From NCBI GenBank assembly GCA_010093605.1, contig MU004198.1, forward strand, positions 6,456-70,455: a DNA stretch of 64,000 nt, in the 5' to 3' direction. Both the position numbers and the translations under genes were made by a program. Position 1 is the stretch's first letter, and the number at the start of each line of letters is the position of its first letter. The notes below the pieces were generated by a model. It was not told where the DNA came from and did not search any database. It was given only the letters and a program-made list of their open reading frames with translations. This DNA comes from Lophium mytilinum (lineage: Eukaryota; Ascomycota; Dothideomycetes; Mytilinidiales; Mytilinidiaceae). This document shows, one piece after another, positions 42,948 through 54,368 of the stretch.

Positions 42948-45253
42948 TCAAGAAAATTGGGTATCGTCGTTGGGTGTATTCCGTTGAAAAGTGTCTTGAG
43001 TCGGCGGTGGATGTGTCACGAAACTAGACGGCAGAGTCCTGTCGAGGTTTAATTGTCTCGTCGATGGCTTCTGCCATGTCTCCGGCGTAAATCTAATTCT
43101 CGGCGAGGAGAGATTTTCCGACGTTGTTTGGGTAGCGGCTGGTTGCGGTGTCTCTATGGACTCAGTGACGTTCTGAGTCGGTACGACGGGAATGGGCGAG
43201 GATTCTGTCGAACTTGGGCCCGTCTGAGTTAAAACGTCGGGAGACCAAGTACGACCACGGGGTTGAGCTGGAATGATAGTGACAGGCAGGTTCGGCTCAA
43301 CCTGCCGAGTGCTTCCTCTTTCGCGAATCTTGTCGCCTTGCTCTGCTGCGAATGCCCCCAGCCTCGACTTCAAACCCCTTCGAGATTCTTTTTGCGGCGG
43401 AATGCTCGCAGAAACATCGTCCACGCTGAGAGGATCAATGACTCTTCCTCGCTGCACTTCCGGGGGCGGGGAAGCTCGCCGGCGCTTGAACGGGTTTGGA
43501 ACAGCTTGCCAACGTGACTGGGTCCTTCCATTTGTGGCCTCCTCTTCATCGGCCTCTGTTTGATTTCCGTGTGCCAATGGTTCAGATGACCTTTGTGGAG
43601 ATACTGCGGAGCTGATGTTCGGTTCTTGATGTGGATTTGCCGAAACGACCCTCCCCATATTGGGAGGTGATTCGCTGACTGGATGATACCGTACTGTGTA
43701 TACTGTACTAGCGGCACTGGTTGTGTCTGTCCTGCTTACTGGCGATACGATAGCAGGTGGAGGTGTGGCCACGGGAGCGCATGTTGGTGAGCCTATTTCG
43801 GTCTGTGATTGTGTTGGCTGCTTCTGATTGGAAGTTGGCGGCGCGTGTTTGCGACCAAGGGGAACAACGATTACGTTGTCTTTCTTCGACTGTCTTGTTG
43901 GTCCCAAGCGATGTGCCATTTCGCTCAACCCGTGGCCGCTGAAAGCTGAGGCGAAGACACTACCTCGGAACCCCTTTTCGCCTCCAGATCCATCATTTTC
44001 ATCGTTCCGGCCGTTTCGAGGCCAGTGGACATCATCAGACGGCGTGGTTTCTAACATCTCATCGCCGTCGAATATTTCTCGGCCCAAGATCCCATCTTTC
44101 TTTTCTTCTCTTTCTAGAGCTTCGATGCGCTCTACCCACTCCCATACGATGACGCTAGCAGCAGCAGCGCCAACCCATCGGAAGTAGTCGCCCCATCCGG
44201 CGACGGTGTAATTAGATATGTCGGTAATGAAGAAAACGACGGGAGTAAGAATTGCTACAAATGATAAAAGTGCGACCAGAGTGATATTCCACATCATGGA
44301 ATGGTAAAATGCGTATCGTCTTTTGGTGATGGAGTAATATATGACCCAGGCGGCGTAGAGCATGCTGAGAGCGAGTTGAAATAAGTAGCTGAGTGCTGGT
44401 ATGGCGTCCACAAAACGACGAGGTCGTCCTGCGGAATTCCCCACAAAGCTGTTCAAACAACTGAAGGCGATATCCAGCATGATAAGAGCGAATCCGGTCC
44501 ATTTGATGATGACCTTCTCCTTGTGACGGGGGAAGAGTCGAATGAGAGTTTGAACCTGGGCGAGCCACAGAAAGATGTCGGATATCACTCTGGAGACCTT
44601 GATCTCCATCCCCCCGACTACCTCATCGCGGAGAGCCATGGCATCCATATATCCGGCTTCATACTGTCTTTCCGCGATCCTGAAAGTGTCGGCGGTAGCC
44701 AGGGTCAACGATATGGCAACCGTCAATGCCGCAACCTTCTGCAGCCACGGACGCGTCCCAACACCAATGACTGATCCGCCACCACTGGCTCCGCTTATCA
44801 TTCCGCGTCTTCCCATGAGCCCTGAGCGACCTCCCGCGCCAGCGAAGAACGTCCGAGGGGTGATGAGCAGCATTATAACCAACATCCACGCGATTACGGT
44901 GGCCGCGCCAGTCGCGTATGCCTGAGGAGTGATGGAGGCGTGGAAGGGATCCCGCATGTCAGCGGCACTGCCTGGCCCGAGTAGAGCAGTGGCCTCGGAG
45001 GGCGCGCCGGACGTGCATTCTGGCGTGAAGACGGCATTGGCAGTGAGGGTGACGGTGAAGTCGGGGCTGATCTCGATAACGCCCAAGGATGGAAGGGTGT
45101 AGGGCTGACAGTGCTGCCAATTGTTAGTGCCTTGTCGCGCGCTCGTGGGATTACTATACACACTTCGTAGGGTCTGGTGGACGTCGCGGCGACAGCGTTC
45201 CATAACTGCCTCCGGAGGTATGGCTCGTCGCCCGCCATGCCTCTCGGGTCCAT
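42948..45253 (-). CDS. palH: pH-response sensor palH/RIM21
   Basis: Two exons, complement of 45164-45253 and 42948-45113, joined over a 50-bp GTGTGT...CACTAAC...GGCAG intron, give 751 residues. After a short extracellular N terminus with H-C-Q-P-Y-T-L-P, seven hydrophobic helices follow between about 110 and 390. The last contains W-E-W-V-E-R-I-E-A-L-E-R and leads into K-K-D-G-I-L-G-R-E-I-F-D-G-D-E-M-L, a segment conserved in palH. The long cytoplasmic tail is Ser/Pro-rich and disordered. PalH is the plasma-membrane sensor of the alkaline-pH (Pal/Rim) pathway and binds the arrestin palF. The first ATG with a downstream splice was preferred over the later internal ATG. Confidence 0.95.
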
Positions 45254-45925
45254 CACTGGTCCTGCAGTGAAGGGCGGCTAGGCATGTCGTACCGGCAAAG
45301 GCAGTCGTAGCATCGACGAGATGGATTCGGGGGCTGGGCGGATGGCAATGGGGATGATGATGGATCGCTCGAGGTGCGCCTTGCGTGATGCTTGTTCTTC
45401 TTGGCCGTCTTGGAGGGATGCAGGGCTGAAGTGGGCTATTCTAGACCGTGGCTGAAATCGCTGACACACTTGCCTAGCTTCTTCGCTATCGCGCCGGCCC
45501 GAATCAATCCGAGGATGAGACGACATACCAACACCACCAGTGGAAAGATAGTTGAACCCTCTAGGTAAATCTTGTTAATGCAGGAGCTTATAGATTACTA
45601 TCGGGCCATGTCGAACGATGACAAAGCGTAGTTATGCCAGCATCAGCGCTCTTTCTTGGTTGTACAAAACCTCGGCCTTATTGTATTACTGATACTTTCC
45701 AAGATGGCGTCAACGCAAGGGGTACCGTGTCTATTCATTGTATTAAGTGCGCTGGAATACATATATTACTCTTTCCTCTGTCTATTCAAGATCATAAACC
45801 CATCAGATCCTAATCAGCTCTTCGCCGCATCAAGGACGGAGTGACCCTCTGCTAAGATTCTATCGTCGTCTAACGCAGCATCCTAACTCACACCCCTACT
45901 CAAAAGAGCTAGTCAAGCCTTCACG
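45254..45925. other. divergent promoter region
   Basis: Gap between the divergent palH and epimerase genes. An 82-codon minus-strand frame upstream of palH (45278-45526) has no domain and may be an upstream ORF or chance. Confidence 0.5.
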
Positions 45926-47126
45926 ATGACTGGAGAGCTAGTCTTGGTACGAACAGCAAGCCGTTTTCAAGCTTGAAGCTGCTAACGATAGCTTAGATCA
46001 CTGGTGCATCCGGCTTCCTAGGCGCCCAATTGGTCAATGAGACGCTCAAGGCAGGCTACCGTGTTCGTGGTACGGTTCGTCGACAGGCTCAGGTTGAGAG
46101 CCTAGAAGCCTTCTTCCGCCCTAACTATGGAGACCGCGTTGAATTCGCCACAATCCCCAACATGACGCAGGAAGGGGCATATGATGCTGTCCTGCATGAT
46201 GTCGACTACATCTTCCACGTCGCTTCACCTCTGGCGTCTCCTAGTCACGCATGTACCACCAGTAGTTTCCAATATGAATCAGCTAACCCGCATAGGGCGC
46301 CGACACTGACTACAAGGCTGTATACATCGAGCCAGCCGTTGAAGGAGTTACAACTATCCTGGATGCAGCCACCAAGTACCCTTCAATCAAGAGAGTCGTG
46401 ATCACATCCTCCGTTGCTGCACTGCGACCACTGGAAGGGATTTCTGATGGCACCATCGAATCTGGTTTGTCTTCAATCTTACTCATATCACACACACTTA
46501 CGAAAAAGACTGACCATATTCCAGAACAGAGTGGCGCGAATATTCAGCTTTCCCCCGACCACCCCTTTGCTAGCTTTGGAGAAGCTTATGCCGGTTCCAA
46601 GATTCTCGCTGATCAGGCCACCACCGCCTTCGTGAAAGCCAGACAGCCAAAGTACTCCACCGTGACCATCCATCCAACCTTCATTTACGGCCGCAACATC
46701 ATTCAGACGTCTTTCTCCCAGCTTTCCGGCACCAACGCCTTCCTCTGGCATTCTCTCCAGGGTCCCCAGCCTATCGTAGGAAGTCGTGCCGTCCATGTTC
46801 TCGACGTTGCCGAAGCGCACCTCAGGGCACTCGAGTTGGTAGCCGATAAGGACCCGTACATGGACCCAAGCAGCTGGACTGGAGGCACTGCGAAGTTCAT
46901 AGTCGCTGCACCATCCTTCGATTGGCTAGACATAGCCGAATTCACTCGGCGGAAGTATCCTCAAATTGGCTCTAAGCTCGAAGAAGGAAAGACCATAGCG
47001 GGCTCCTACGATACTAGTCGCGCAACAAGCATTCTTGGTTTGAAGAGCTTCAGACCGATTGAGGAGATGGTCACGGATGTTATCGATCAGCTCCTCGAGT
47101 TCCCTGACTTCCCAAAGAAAGATTGA
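45926..47126 (+). CDS. NAD-dependent epimerase/reductase (extended SDR)
   Basis: Four exons, 45926-45946, 45997-46248, 46296-46464 and 46525-47126, give 347 residues. Exon 1 holds seven codons. The Rossmann motif T-G-A-S-G-F-L-G spans the exon 1-2 region, V-A-S-P-L follows, then I-T-S-S-V-A-A-L and the active-site Y-A-G-S-K (YxxxK). This is the dihydroflavonol-4-reductase/aldehyde-reductase branch of extended SDRs. The second intron needs a GC donor (GCATGT) with acceptor CATAG to keep the frame; the others are GT-AG with CTAAC branch points. Substrate unknown; an NADPH-dependent aldehyde or ketone reductase is likely. Confidence 0.88.
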
Positions 47127-47810
47127 GGAAATGAGCGCTTTCAACTTACCGGTTATTGCGGATTGACAGGAGGATGGATTGGTATTAATTTATACAAACG
47201 GTCTAAAACCTCATACCAAGCTCTCAGCATGTAGTGATGAGTGAAGTTGCAGATCTTGTAGCATCATTCTCTTTTACATTTCTTCGTCATATATCTGTGT
47301 ACACCTGACGGTTGCCTTCTGAGGTGCTGGGTCTCAAGCATGTGAGGTATAGGTCTGCTCTTGCTTTGCGACAGCAGTAAGTCCGTCGAGCTACCTCAGA
47401 GTGTGGCAGAAAATCGTGCAAAGATATACGACGCGGCGGTATCAGGCTCCCTCCATCAAAGAGCGGCAGTCTACGAATCGCTTCTGAATTGAAAGCCTTA
47501 GATTTGTGAGTACACATTCCTTCTGTGTCTGTGTGCCCTTGTCTGACGCCGCTTGGGGCCCTCTAGTATATGTTCAAAAGCTGCAATCCTGATAGCTCCT
47601 CACGTCAAAGGTGGCGGTCCTAGTGGGATTGCAGCGCTACTGAGTACAACGAACTCTAAGATTGCCTCTGACGCTTTAATTAAGGGCCTCATTGGAAATT
47701 TTTGTCCCATTTGCTGACGATGTGTAGAGCTCCTCAACTCACTCAACCCATCTAGAATCTTCTCGCTTTCTGTCACACGGTAAGGCTACTTTTAGGTTAT
47801 AGCTTCAGCC
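47127..47810. other. intergenic with promoter-like blocks
   Basis: Holds two blocks shared with other sites: 47551-47575 (also near 60433) and 47713-47750 (also at 50209-50246). The second looks like the 3' end of a leader intron plus the next exon. No coding gene. Confidence 0.5.
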
Positions 47811-48108
47811 TTCGTACTCAGAAAGATAGACTCATCTCACAACAACGACCCTCTCTTTCACACGTCGACAAAGTCTCCTCAATTTTCCATCTGCACCTCC
47901 AGCGTTCGTACTCATAACAATAGACCCATCTCACTACCGACCCTCTCTTTCATACGTCGACAAAGTCTCAATCGTTTTCCCATCTCACAGCAACAACCCT
48001 CTCTTTCACACGGCGACAAGTCTTCCCACCCACGCACAGTGACGAGGACTCTTCTTTCTCGCAGCTGCACCCCTAGCCTTTGTACTTAGAACGATAAACC
48101 AACCTCAC
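47811..48108 (+). repeat. imperfect tandem repeat in a gene leader
   Basis: A TTCGTACTCA...CATCTCAC block occurs at 47811, 47904 and, diverged, at 48079. A CCCTCTCTTTCACACGTCGA block occurs at 47849, 47941 and 47998. The first two full units are about 93 bp apart. The repeats run up to the ATG at 48118 and so form the likely 5' leader of that gene. They are pyrimidine-rich and G-poor. Confidence 0.75.
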
Positions 48109-48117
48109 CAACTCGAC

Positions 48118-49569
48118 ATGGCGGCCGACATGAGTTGGCTCCAAACGTCGAAAGAGACCGTCGAATGGAACTGGGAGCTCGAGAGGACGGTGTACTCGAA
48201 AAGCAAAGAGAAGGACCGGGTCCGAGACGTCGTCATCAAGTATGGGCCAATGCCACGCAACTGGCTCGTTATGCTAGATAGCGAGTACCTGACCGGAGAC
48301 GAGGAGATGGTCTGCTCGGTGATTGCACCCTGGCATAACCATGCGCCCGCCAACCGCAGGGAGCAGTATCGGAAATCTATTGCGATGCATCCAAGGAGCC
48401 CAGAAGCCGGCATCAAGTACCCAGGAGGGATGTTCCTGCGGGAGCAACTCCCACCCAGTCTCTTTGGAGACATCTTCTCGCGCCCAGTAGAATTTAATTA
48501 CAAAACCTCTGTCTGGATTAGAGCGCGTTCTAACCTTGGAGCACTCTACAATGGTTACGTCACATCTTGTGACACTACCGACGACAAGCTCTCATTGCCC
48601 AAGTACAACAGCTCCTCAACTCCGGCATCTCTGCGACTGACATATTGCACGACTACATTGAGAACCCGGCGGATACTGCCTGGATGCCGATGGTGCCAAA
48701 GGAGCTGGATATGGCTGTAGCCAGCCGGAAACTGGGCAGATCACTTGTCATCGTACAGCCTGTTCGCACCCCCGGCCCTCGCGGAATCCCAAGGGGTATC
48801 CCAGAGATCGACCAGCTTGACGTCAACAAGCGTACTGCCCTTGTAGCACGTTACGCTATTGGACGAAACCAAGATCTGTACGAGCCAATGGTTATTGGCA
48901 GATACATGGGCACCTGGTATAGTATCTCGACGAAGGATAGCGCCGCCGTACGCCAGAAGCACCACCAGGCATTGAACTGGGAGTCGCAGTGGCATCGCCT
49001 TCGCGGTAAGGGATTCAAGTTGAACATGCTCGGTCTGCAAATGGTGTGCATTTATATTCGCCACTTGGTGCGTTCTAAGCTGAAAATCAGCAATTTGGAT
49101 GCGGCCATTCTAACGTTCGGTCATCTACCCACGACTGAAGCAAGGCTCCACGGCTGCCAGGAGGAAGGATCGGTGATGACGACACGATGGCTCAACAGAG
49201 CAATGCCGTACGTTCCGAAGCAGGCGAAGCGGTTTGCGATCAACGTAGATCGCATGTGGGAGGTCATCGGCGTGCTGTTGCTGCTGGAGAACAAGCACGA
49301 AAAGGTGGCACATTTGATGGCAGAAGGATACGTACAGGGGCTGCTTGACGAGAGGGACCGGCTTATGAAGGATTGCATCTTCGACTACGCGATATGGGAG
49401 ATCGTAAGTACAACCTTGAGTTCTTCGAATATCATGTTAACCACTTGACTTATAGGACGACACAGACGGCCAGATCAACGACATCCCCAGCGTTCACTTC
49501 GAGACCTTTGAGCTCGAATACCCTGAAACTAACGCACTGCAAGATCCGCTTAAAGGCTGGCGGTTCTAG
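48118..49569 (+). CDS. 454-residue protein of unknown function
   Basis: Exons 48118-48553, 48589-49403 and 49456-49569. The last intron is a normal GTAAGT...TATAG. The first would be only 35 nt (GTTACG...ACAAG); without it the frame changes and the product ends at 48720. With it the join reads L-Y-N-A-L-I-A-Q-V-Q-Q-L-L, which is smooth helix. The product has a charged N terminus with W-N-W-E-L-E-R and W-H-N-H-A-P-A-N-R-R, a P-V-R-T-P-G-P-R-G turn mid-way, and a helical C-terminal third ending in W-R-F. No signal peptide, membrane helix or known domain seen. The leader carries tandem repeats. Confidence 0.7.
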
Positions 49570-49718
49570 GAAGAGCCGGTTGTCCCGCCGCCCAAGAGTT
49601 AGTTGAGGATGGTGGGCATGGACGTAGAGAGCTTAGATGAGTCCGACCATTACCCTCGCGCTCCCAGATAGCTGTTGAAGAAGGCGGCCGAAGGGGCTTC
49701 TTTAAATACTACTGTAGG

Positions 49719-49761
49719 AGTGCCCCAAGTAACACATCTTCAGCCAGCCGAAAGGTAGTCC
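49719..49761 (+). promoter_or_regulatory. promoter-like block, copy A
   Basis: AGTGCCCCA...CAGCCAGCCGAAAGGTA resembles 50895-50937 (copy B) at roughly 70 percent by eye. Each copy lies a few hundred bases upstream of a plus-strand start (50338 and 51085). Confidence 0.4.
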
Positions 49762-50051
49762 AATTTGCATTGTGTCAACCTTTACATGGCGTCTAGATTT
49801 TTCAATTCCTGTCAGGGCGCCCCAAACAGTCGCAAAGAGTGGCCAATCCTATGCCTTCATACTCTATGCAGCAGCGGCACACGCATACTCTCGGGGAGGC
49901 CCCAGCCTATGCTCGGTCAAGTTAGTGAATGCCCGTTCGCCTGCTCGTTCGCCGTCATTCTGCTGCAGGTACGCGCTCGGAAAGCCATTGTCCACGCCGT
50001 ATTCAACTTATTGACCGCCTTCTGCTCACGCGCAGCCTGTTGACAGCGAGC

Positions 50052-50058
50052 TATAAAA
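50052..50058 (+). promoter_or_regulatory. TATA box of the zinc-ribbon gene
   Basis: TATAAAA about 280 bp upstream of the ATG at 50338, with a leader intron (GTAAGC at 50171, CTAAC, ATAG at 50223) between them. Confidence 0.5.
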
Positions 50059-50337
50059 CCTCCACCTCGCACTCTCTACAGCTGTACACCGACAACAAAC
50101 ACCTATAAAGTAGAGCAGCACTAACAGCACCAAAGTTGGCACTCAATAGAGTCTCGGACAATCTCTTCGGGTAAGCTTTGGATTTACTTGGACTTCTACG
50201 TATTGGGAGCTAACGATGGATAGGTCTCCTCAACTCCCTCAACCCACCAACACAACACTCTTCTCTCGTTCACTCTAGAACTAGGTACGACCACCTCAAA
50301 CAGGACGTTTTCATCATCTCACCTTTTTTAGTCAGTC

Positions 50338-50628
50338 ATGGCTTCACAGCAGTCAACGGGTGCTGCGAGCAAGGTCCCAGCGGACAAGGCCCAGGCGGGA
50401 ACCCCAGCGGGCAAGACTACAGGTGGTTTGGCGCCAGGCGGAGCAGGAAAGGGAGGTCCGGGAGGTCAGGGTGGTGGCCCCCCCAAAAAGAACGATGACG
50501 ATTCCCCATTGCGACATGACCATGACAAGAGGATCCGCTCGCTCCCCACCACGAAGTGCGCAGGCGAAAATTGCGAGGAGAAAGTTCAGGGCGGCCACTA
50601 CTGCCCCAAATGCGGTTTTCCGAATTGA
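50338..50628 (+). CDS. small Gly-rich zinc-ribbon protein
   Basis: Single exon, 96 residues. The first 50 residues are Ala/Lys/Gly-rich (G-G-A-G-K-G-G-P-G-G-Q-G-G-G); the C terminus has four Cys at about 74, 79, 89 and 92 in the order C-x4-C and C-P-K-C-G, a zinc-ribbon-like arrangement. No hydrophobic segment. A small nucleic-acid- or protein-binding role is possible. Its leader shares a 38-bp block with the region upstream of the gene at 48118. Confidence 0.7.
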   Translation: MASQQSTGAASKVPADKAQAGTPAGKTTGGLAPGGAGKGGPGGQGGGPPKKNDDDSPLRHDHDKRIRSLPTTKCAGENCEEKVQGGHYCPKCGFPN

Positions 50629-51084
50629 CGGGGACGGGAACTGCATCATTGGCTAGGTTTCCTTTCTTCTTGCTCTCAATCACACAGTGAAATAGCTAGG
50701 AAGGCTCGTCTATGAACATGGCGAGATGGCAGGGATGCACATCAGAAGTCTTTATCTGAACTAGACATAATGACATAAGTTCATGAACCAGTCCTGTATG
50801 GCATCAGATTTATGTGAATGCTTGAGGTTTACTTTTCATTATGTAGATCTCACTGTTCGGGCTCCAGCCTTGCTCACTTGACACCACTGTATGAAGTGCC
50901 CCAGCTAGCTTCTTTTCGGCCAGTCAAAAGGTATCACCTCAGCGGTCAAATAAATAATCCGAGTCGGTGCCGACATCATTGCTGGCGCGTGTTTCTCGTG
51001 GTCAAAACACGGCGCGCCTTCCACCTCCACTTCTCCTCCACAACACCGCACCCTCCGCGGACAACACGACCTCGCTTCCCGAAC
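50629..51084. other. intergenic with promoter-like block B
   Basis: Contains 50895-50937, the counterpart of 49719-49761. Nothing else recognised. Confidence 0.5.
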
Positions 51085-52665
51085 ATGGCTGGTAAGTTTC
51101 TTAGCTTTATCAAGTACGTGACAGAGTCAAATAACAGTTTGCTAGATTCAAATGATTCAACGGTAGGCTTCCGCTGGAACGTCTTCTCTACCATCCCCGA
51201 GGGCATGGCTTTGCGCACTCGTGCTGAAGCGGCGCTTGGAGACACGAATTGGGATGCTTTGCTTGAGTATGCATCGAAACTTCGCGATGGTACCGAATGC
51301 AAATTGTTGACGGACATTGGTATGGGCGCCAACCACATGATCCGTGTCATCGAGTTCGACGATGGCAAGCGCTGGGTTGCTCGCGTACATATGCCATACA
51401 GCATGTACGATGGCAGCATCAAGATGGTCTGGGATGATGCGAAGGAAACCTTCGACAACGAGGTGGTCATTCTCAACCTCATTCGGGAATCTTCCAACAT
51501 TCCCGTGCCTGCGATCTACGCTCATGAAACCGCTGATACGGTGGGCGTTCAGGCTCCATTCATTCTCATGGAGTGCGTGGAAGGCAACGTAGGAACAGAT
51601 ATCTTTGATGACAAGACGTTTGAGGCATTCCCAGATGAGCGAAAAGACACCCTCTTCGACAGCGTTGCCGAAGTTCATGTAAGTGTCTCTATTCTTTCAA
51701 GACAACGAAAGAATCTAACATCACTCTCGCTATAGGTCGGCCTATCAACTGTCTTGTTACCCAAGATAGGCACCGTGATTGGTAGGAACGAGGATGGAAC
51801 GTACATCCAAGGACCAATCTATCCCATTGGCGGCCCTTTCGATACGGCAACCGAGTTCTTCCAAGCCTGGGCTAAGAACATGCCGTTTTGCAACCTAGCA
51901 CACATGCCCCGTCTACTAGCTAAAGGTGGGAGGTCTGCAGAGATCCCCGCATCAATCGAAGCATTCCGAGCGGCCATCCAAGAGCTAGCCAGTAAGATAT
52001 CCGTCTGCGACAAAGGTCCGTTCCCGATCTGGCACAATGATTGCGGCAACAACAACATCATCATGGACGACAACTTTGCTGTGCTGGGCGTCATTGACTG
52101 GGAAATGGCCTACGCTGCACCATGGGAAGTTTTCGGAGACTATCCACGATTCATTGAAAGCGTTCCTCGGGCGATGGATTCACCACAATTCTGGGATGAG
52201 TCTGGCAATCCTGCAACTGCGCGGGGCAGAATGGACGCTGCACACCAGAAACAATACCTCGCAGCCGTCATTCGAGCGGAAGCAAAGCGAGGACTTACCT
52301 TGGATAATCACTTGCATCTTCTTTCCGCAGCGCTCCAAGACACCAAGAGACATGCGGTGGCAAAAGCAATGTGGCTTTTCGATGATGGCAAATTAGCTTG
52401 CTATCACCTCGTCACTGAAGAGTTTGCTCAGAGTCTCCTGGAAGAACCTAAGGTCAGCGGCGTTAGTCAGGATGTTACCACCGCATCGTCCAGCGTCACG
52501 AATCCGAGCCCGACGAAGAAGAAGAGGAAGCCCCTCGGAGCCATCGTCAATGAACAGCCTACATTTGCGAGGGACATCAAAGTCCAGGAGACTACCAAGT
52601 CCAAGACTCCTGAACCCACGGCTAGCTACAGCAAAGAGAACACTCCCTCCTCCGGTACCGATTGA
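51085..52665 (+). CDS. APH-like phosphotransferase (paralog 1)
   Basis: Exons 51085-51091, 51167-51678 and 51736-52665 give 482 residues; the first intron (75 nt, GTAAGT...GGTAG) is in frame and open, so its retention would add 25 residues. The protein is an aminoglycoside-phosphotransferase/choline-kinase-fold enzyme: F-P-I-W-H-N-D-C-G-N-N-N at about 265-280 is the Brenner-type H-x-D-x4-N loop, and V-I-D-W-E with Asp at about 294 supplies the metal-binding Asp. Fungal members act on unknown small substrates, not antibiotics. The C terminus has an extra 70 residues with K-K-K-R-K, a nuclear-signal-like motif missing from paralog 2. Confidence 0.88.
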
Positions 52666-52985
52666 GCCCGGTTCTAAATGACCGCATTGTATATCACCAT
52701 TGGAGTTCAAGGCGTCTATCAACCGATTTAGATACCCTTAGAATTTGACACTTTCCATGGTAGTCTGCCTTAGAAATGCTTGGATAGAACTTAATGACAC
52801 TGTCCTCAGGATTGGCCTTGATCTCTATGAGTGATCTCGTTTGTCTTAAAACCTAACATCCCTAGGCGGAAATTTCAAAGTTGCCCAGCTATGGTGAATT
52901 GATACGAGTGCACAACGTAAAGTAGGGACCTCACATCATCATCTATCTACATCGACACACCTTTGACATCATACAACATCTAATC
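52666..52985. other. intergenic, no gene seen
   Basis: Short gap between the two APH-like genes; should hold the second promoter. Confidence 0.6.
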
Positions 52986-54368
52986 ATGGCGGACGTCGCG
53001 CCAGGTACGCCTACATCTACCTCTTTAGGAGTGGGTATTAAAGCTAATACTTCATACAGGCTCGCCTCAGTCTCCGGAAGACTCGTCCGCCTTCTCAGGC
53101 TACAAATGGACCGCAATAGAATCACTAGACCCGGAAAATTTCTCCGAAGCCCTCGCCCTTCGCTCTCTCGAGACTGTGGACTGGGACGCCTTGCTCAACT
53201 ACGCCACGCAGAAGCGCGATGGCGTCCCCTGCAGCCTCTTTCCCGATAACATCGCCATGGGCGGCTCCCAACTCGTCCGACTCATCCAATTCGAAGACCA
53301 GAAGCAGTGGATAGCCAAGCTCCGCATGCCTTCCAGCGAGCTTTGCGACGAGCCCTATGGCATCCAGTGGTCCCTGGCGGGGGGAAACACACTATGTGAG
53401 GTCGCAATCAACGCGCTCCTGCGCGAGCGTACCTCCATTCCTGTTCCTGAGATATACGCCTACGAGATGGAAGATGAGTATGGCGTGCACGCGCCTTTCA
53501 TGCTCATGGAGGCGATGGAGGGGAATACCGTTCCCGACCTGACCGGAACTCCAGGTGTGCCCGAAGAGCATTTCGCAGATTTCATGGAGAGGATTGCGGA
53601 GATTCACGTACGTCCTCATCGCCATGGGATGAAGTCAACACGAACCCTGACTTGCGTTACTAGGTCGAACTCTCCCAGCTCCAAATGCCTGAGATAGGAG
53701 CCATCGCCAGCAAAGACCCAGACGGCACATACACCCAAGCCCCCACCTGGTTCGGCGGTCCCTACTCAACCGCAACATCCTTCTTCCACGCCTGGGCCGC
53801 CGCCCACCGCACCTACGCCCTCTCCGAAACGAAGATCCGCGCCTGCGCGCCCCCAGAATACGGCGACGCGCTCGTGGAATCGGCGAAGAACTTCCCCGCC
53901 GCCATTCAAGAACTCGCGCCTAAGATCTCTGCCCGTGATAGCGGCCCTTTTCCGATTCACCACCCAGACTTGGGCACATGGAACATCCTCGTCGACGACA
54001 ATTTCAAATTGGTTGGTATAATAGATTGGGACGCGGCATTTGCGGCTCCCTGGGAAGTGTTTGCGCAATTTCCGTTGTTCATATATGGCGTACCGAGACA
54101 GCTGGACTACCCGGGGTGGTACGATGATAAGGGGAATCCTACGGACCCAGAGATCATCGAGAAATATGAGAAGAGGAAGCGGTACATTGACGCTGTGAAG
54201 CGGGCGGAGGACAAGATGGGGATGGGTGGGGATGGGGAGGGGTATTTGCTTTCGGTGGCTCTGGAGGACACCCAGAGGCGCGATATTGGGGCTGCTATGC
54301 ATATCTTCTCCGATGCGGCTAGGCCGGGCTTCTTTATGAAGCTAATGGAGGAGCTGGATCTGGGATGA
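52986..54368 (+). CDS. APH-like phosphotransferase (paralog 2)
   Basis: Exons 52986-53004, 53060-53607 and 53664-54368 give 423 residues. Intron positions match paralog 1, so the two arose by tandem duplication. Motifs: W-D-A-L-L-N-Y-A near 50, A-P-F-M-L-M-E hinge, F-P-I-H-H-P-D-L-G-T-W-N loop near 286-296 and I-I-D-W-D with Asp near 310. Spacing between loop and Asp equals that of paralog 1. The end (M-E-E-L-D-L-G) lacks the basic tail. Active-site residues are complete. Substrate unknown. Confidence 0.9.

Noticed and set aside
45278-45526. 82-codon frame upstream of palH
   Set aside because: No domain; may be an upstream ORF but nothing supports it.
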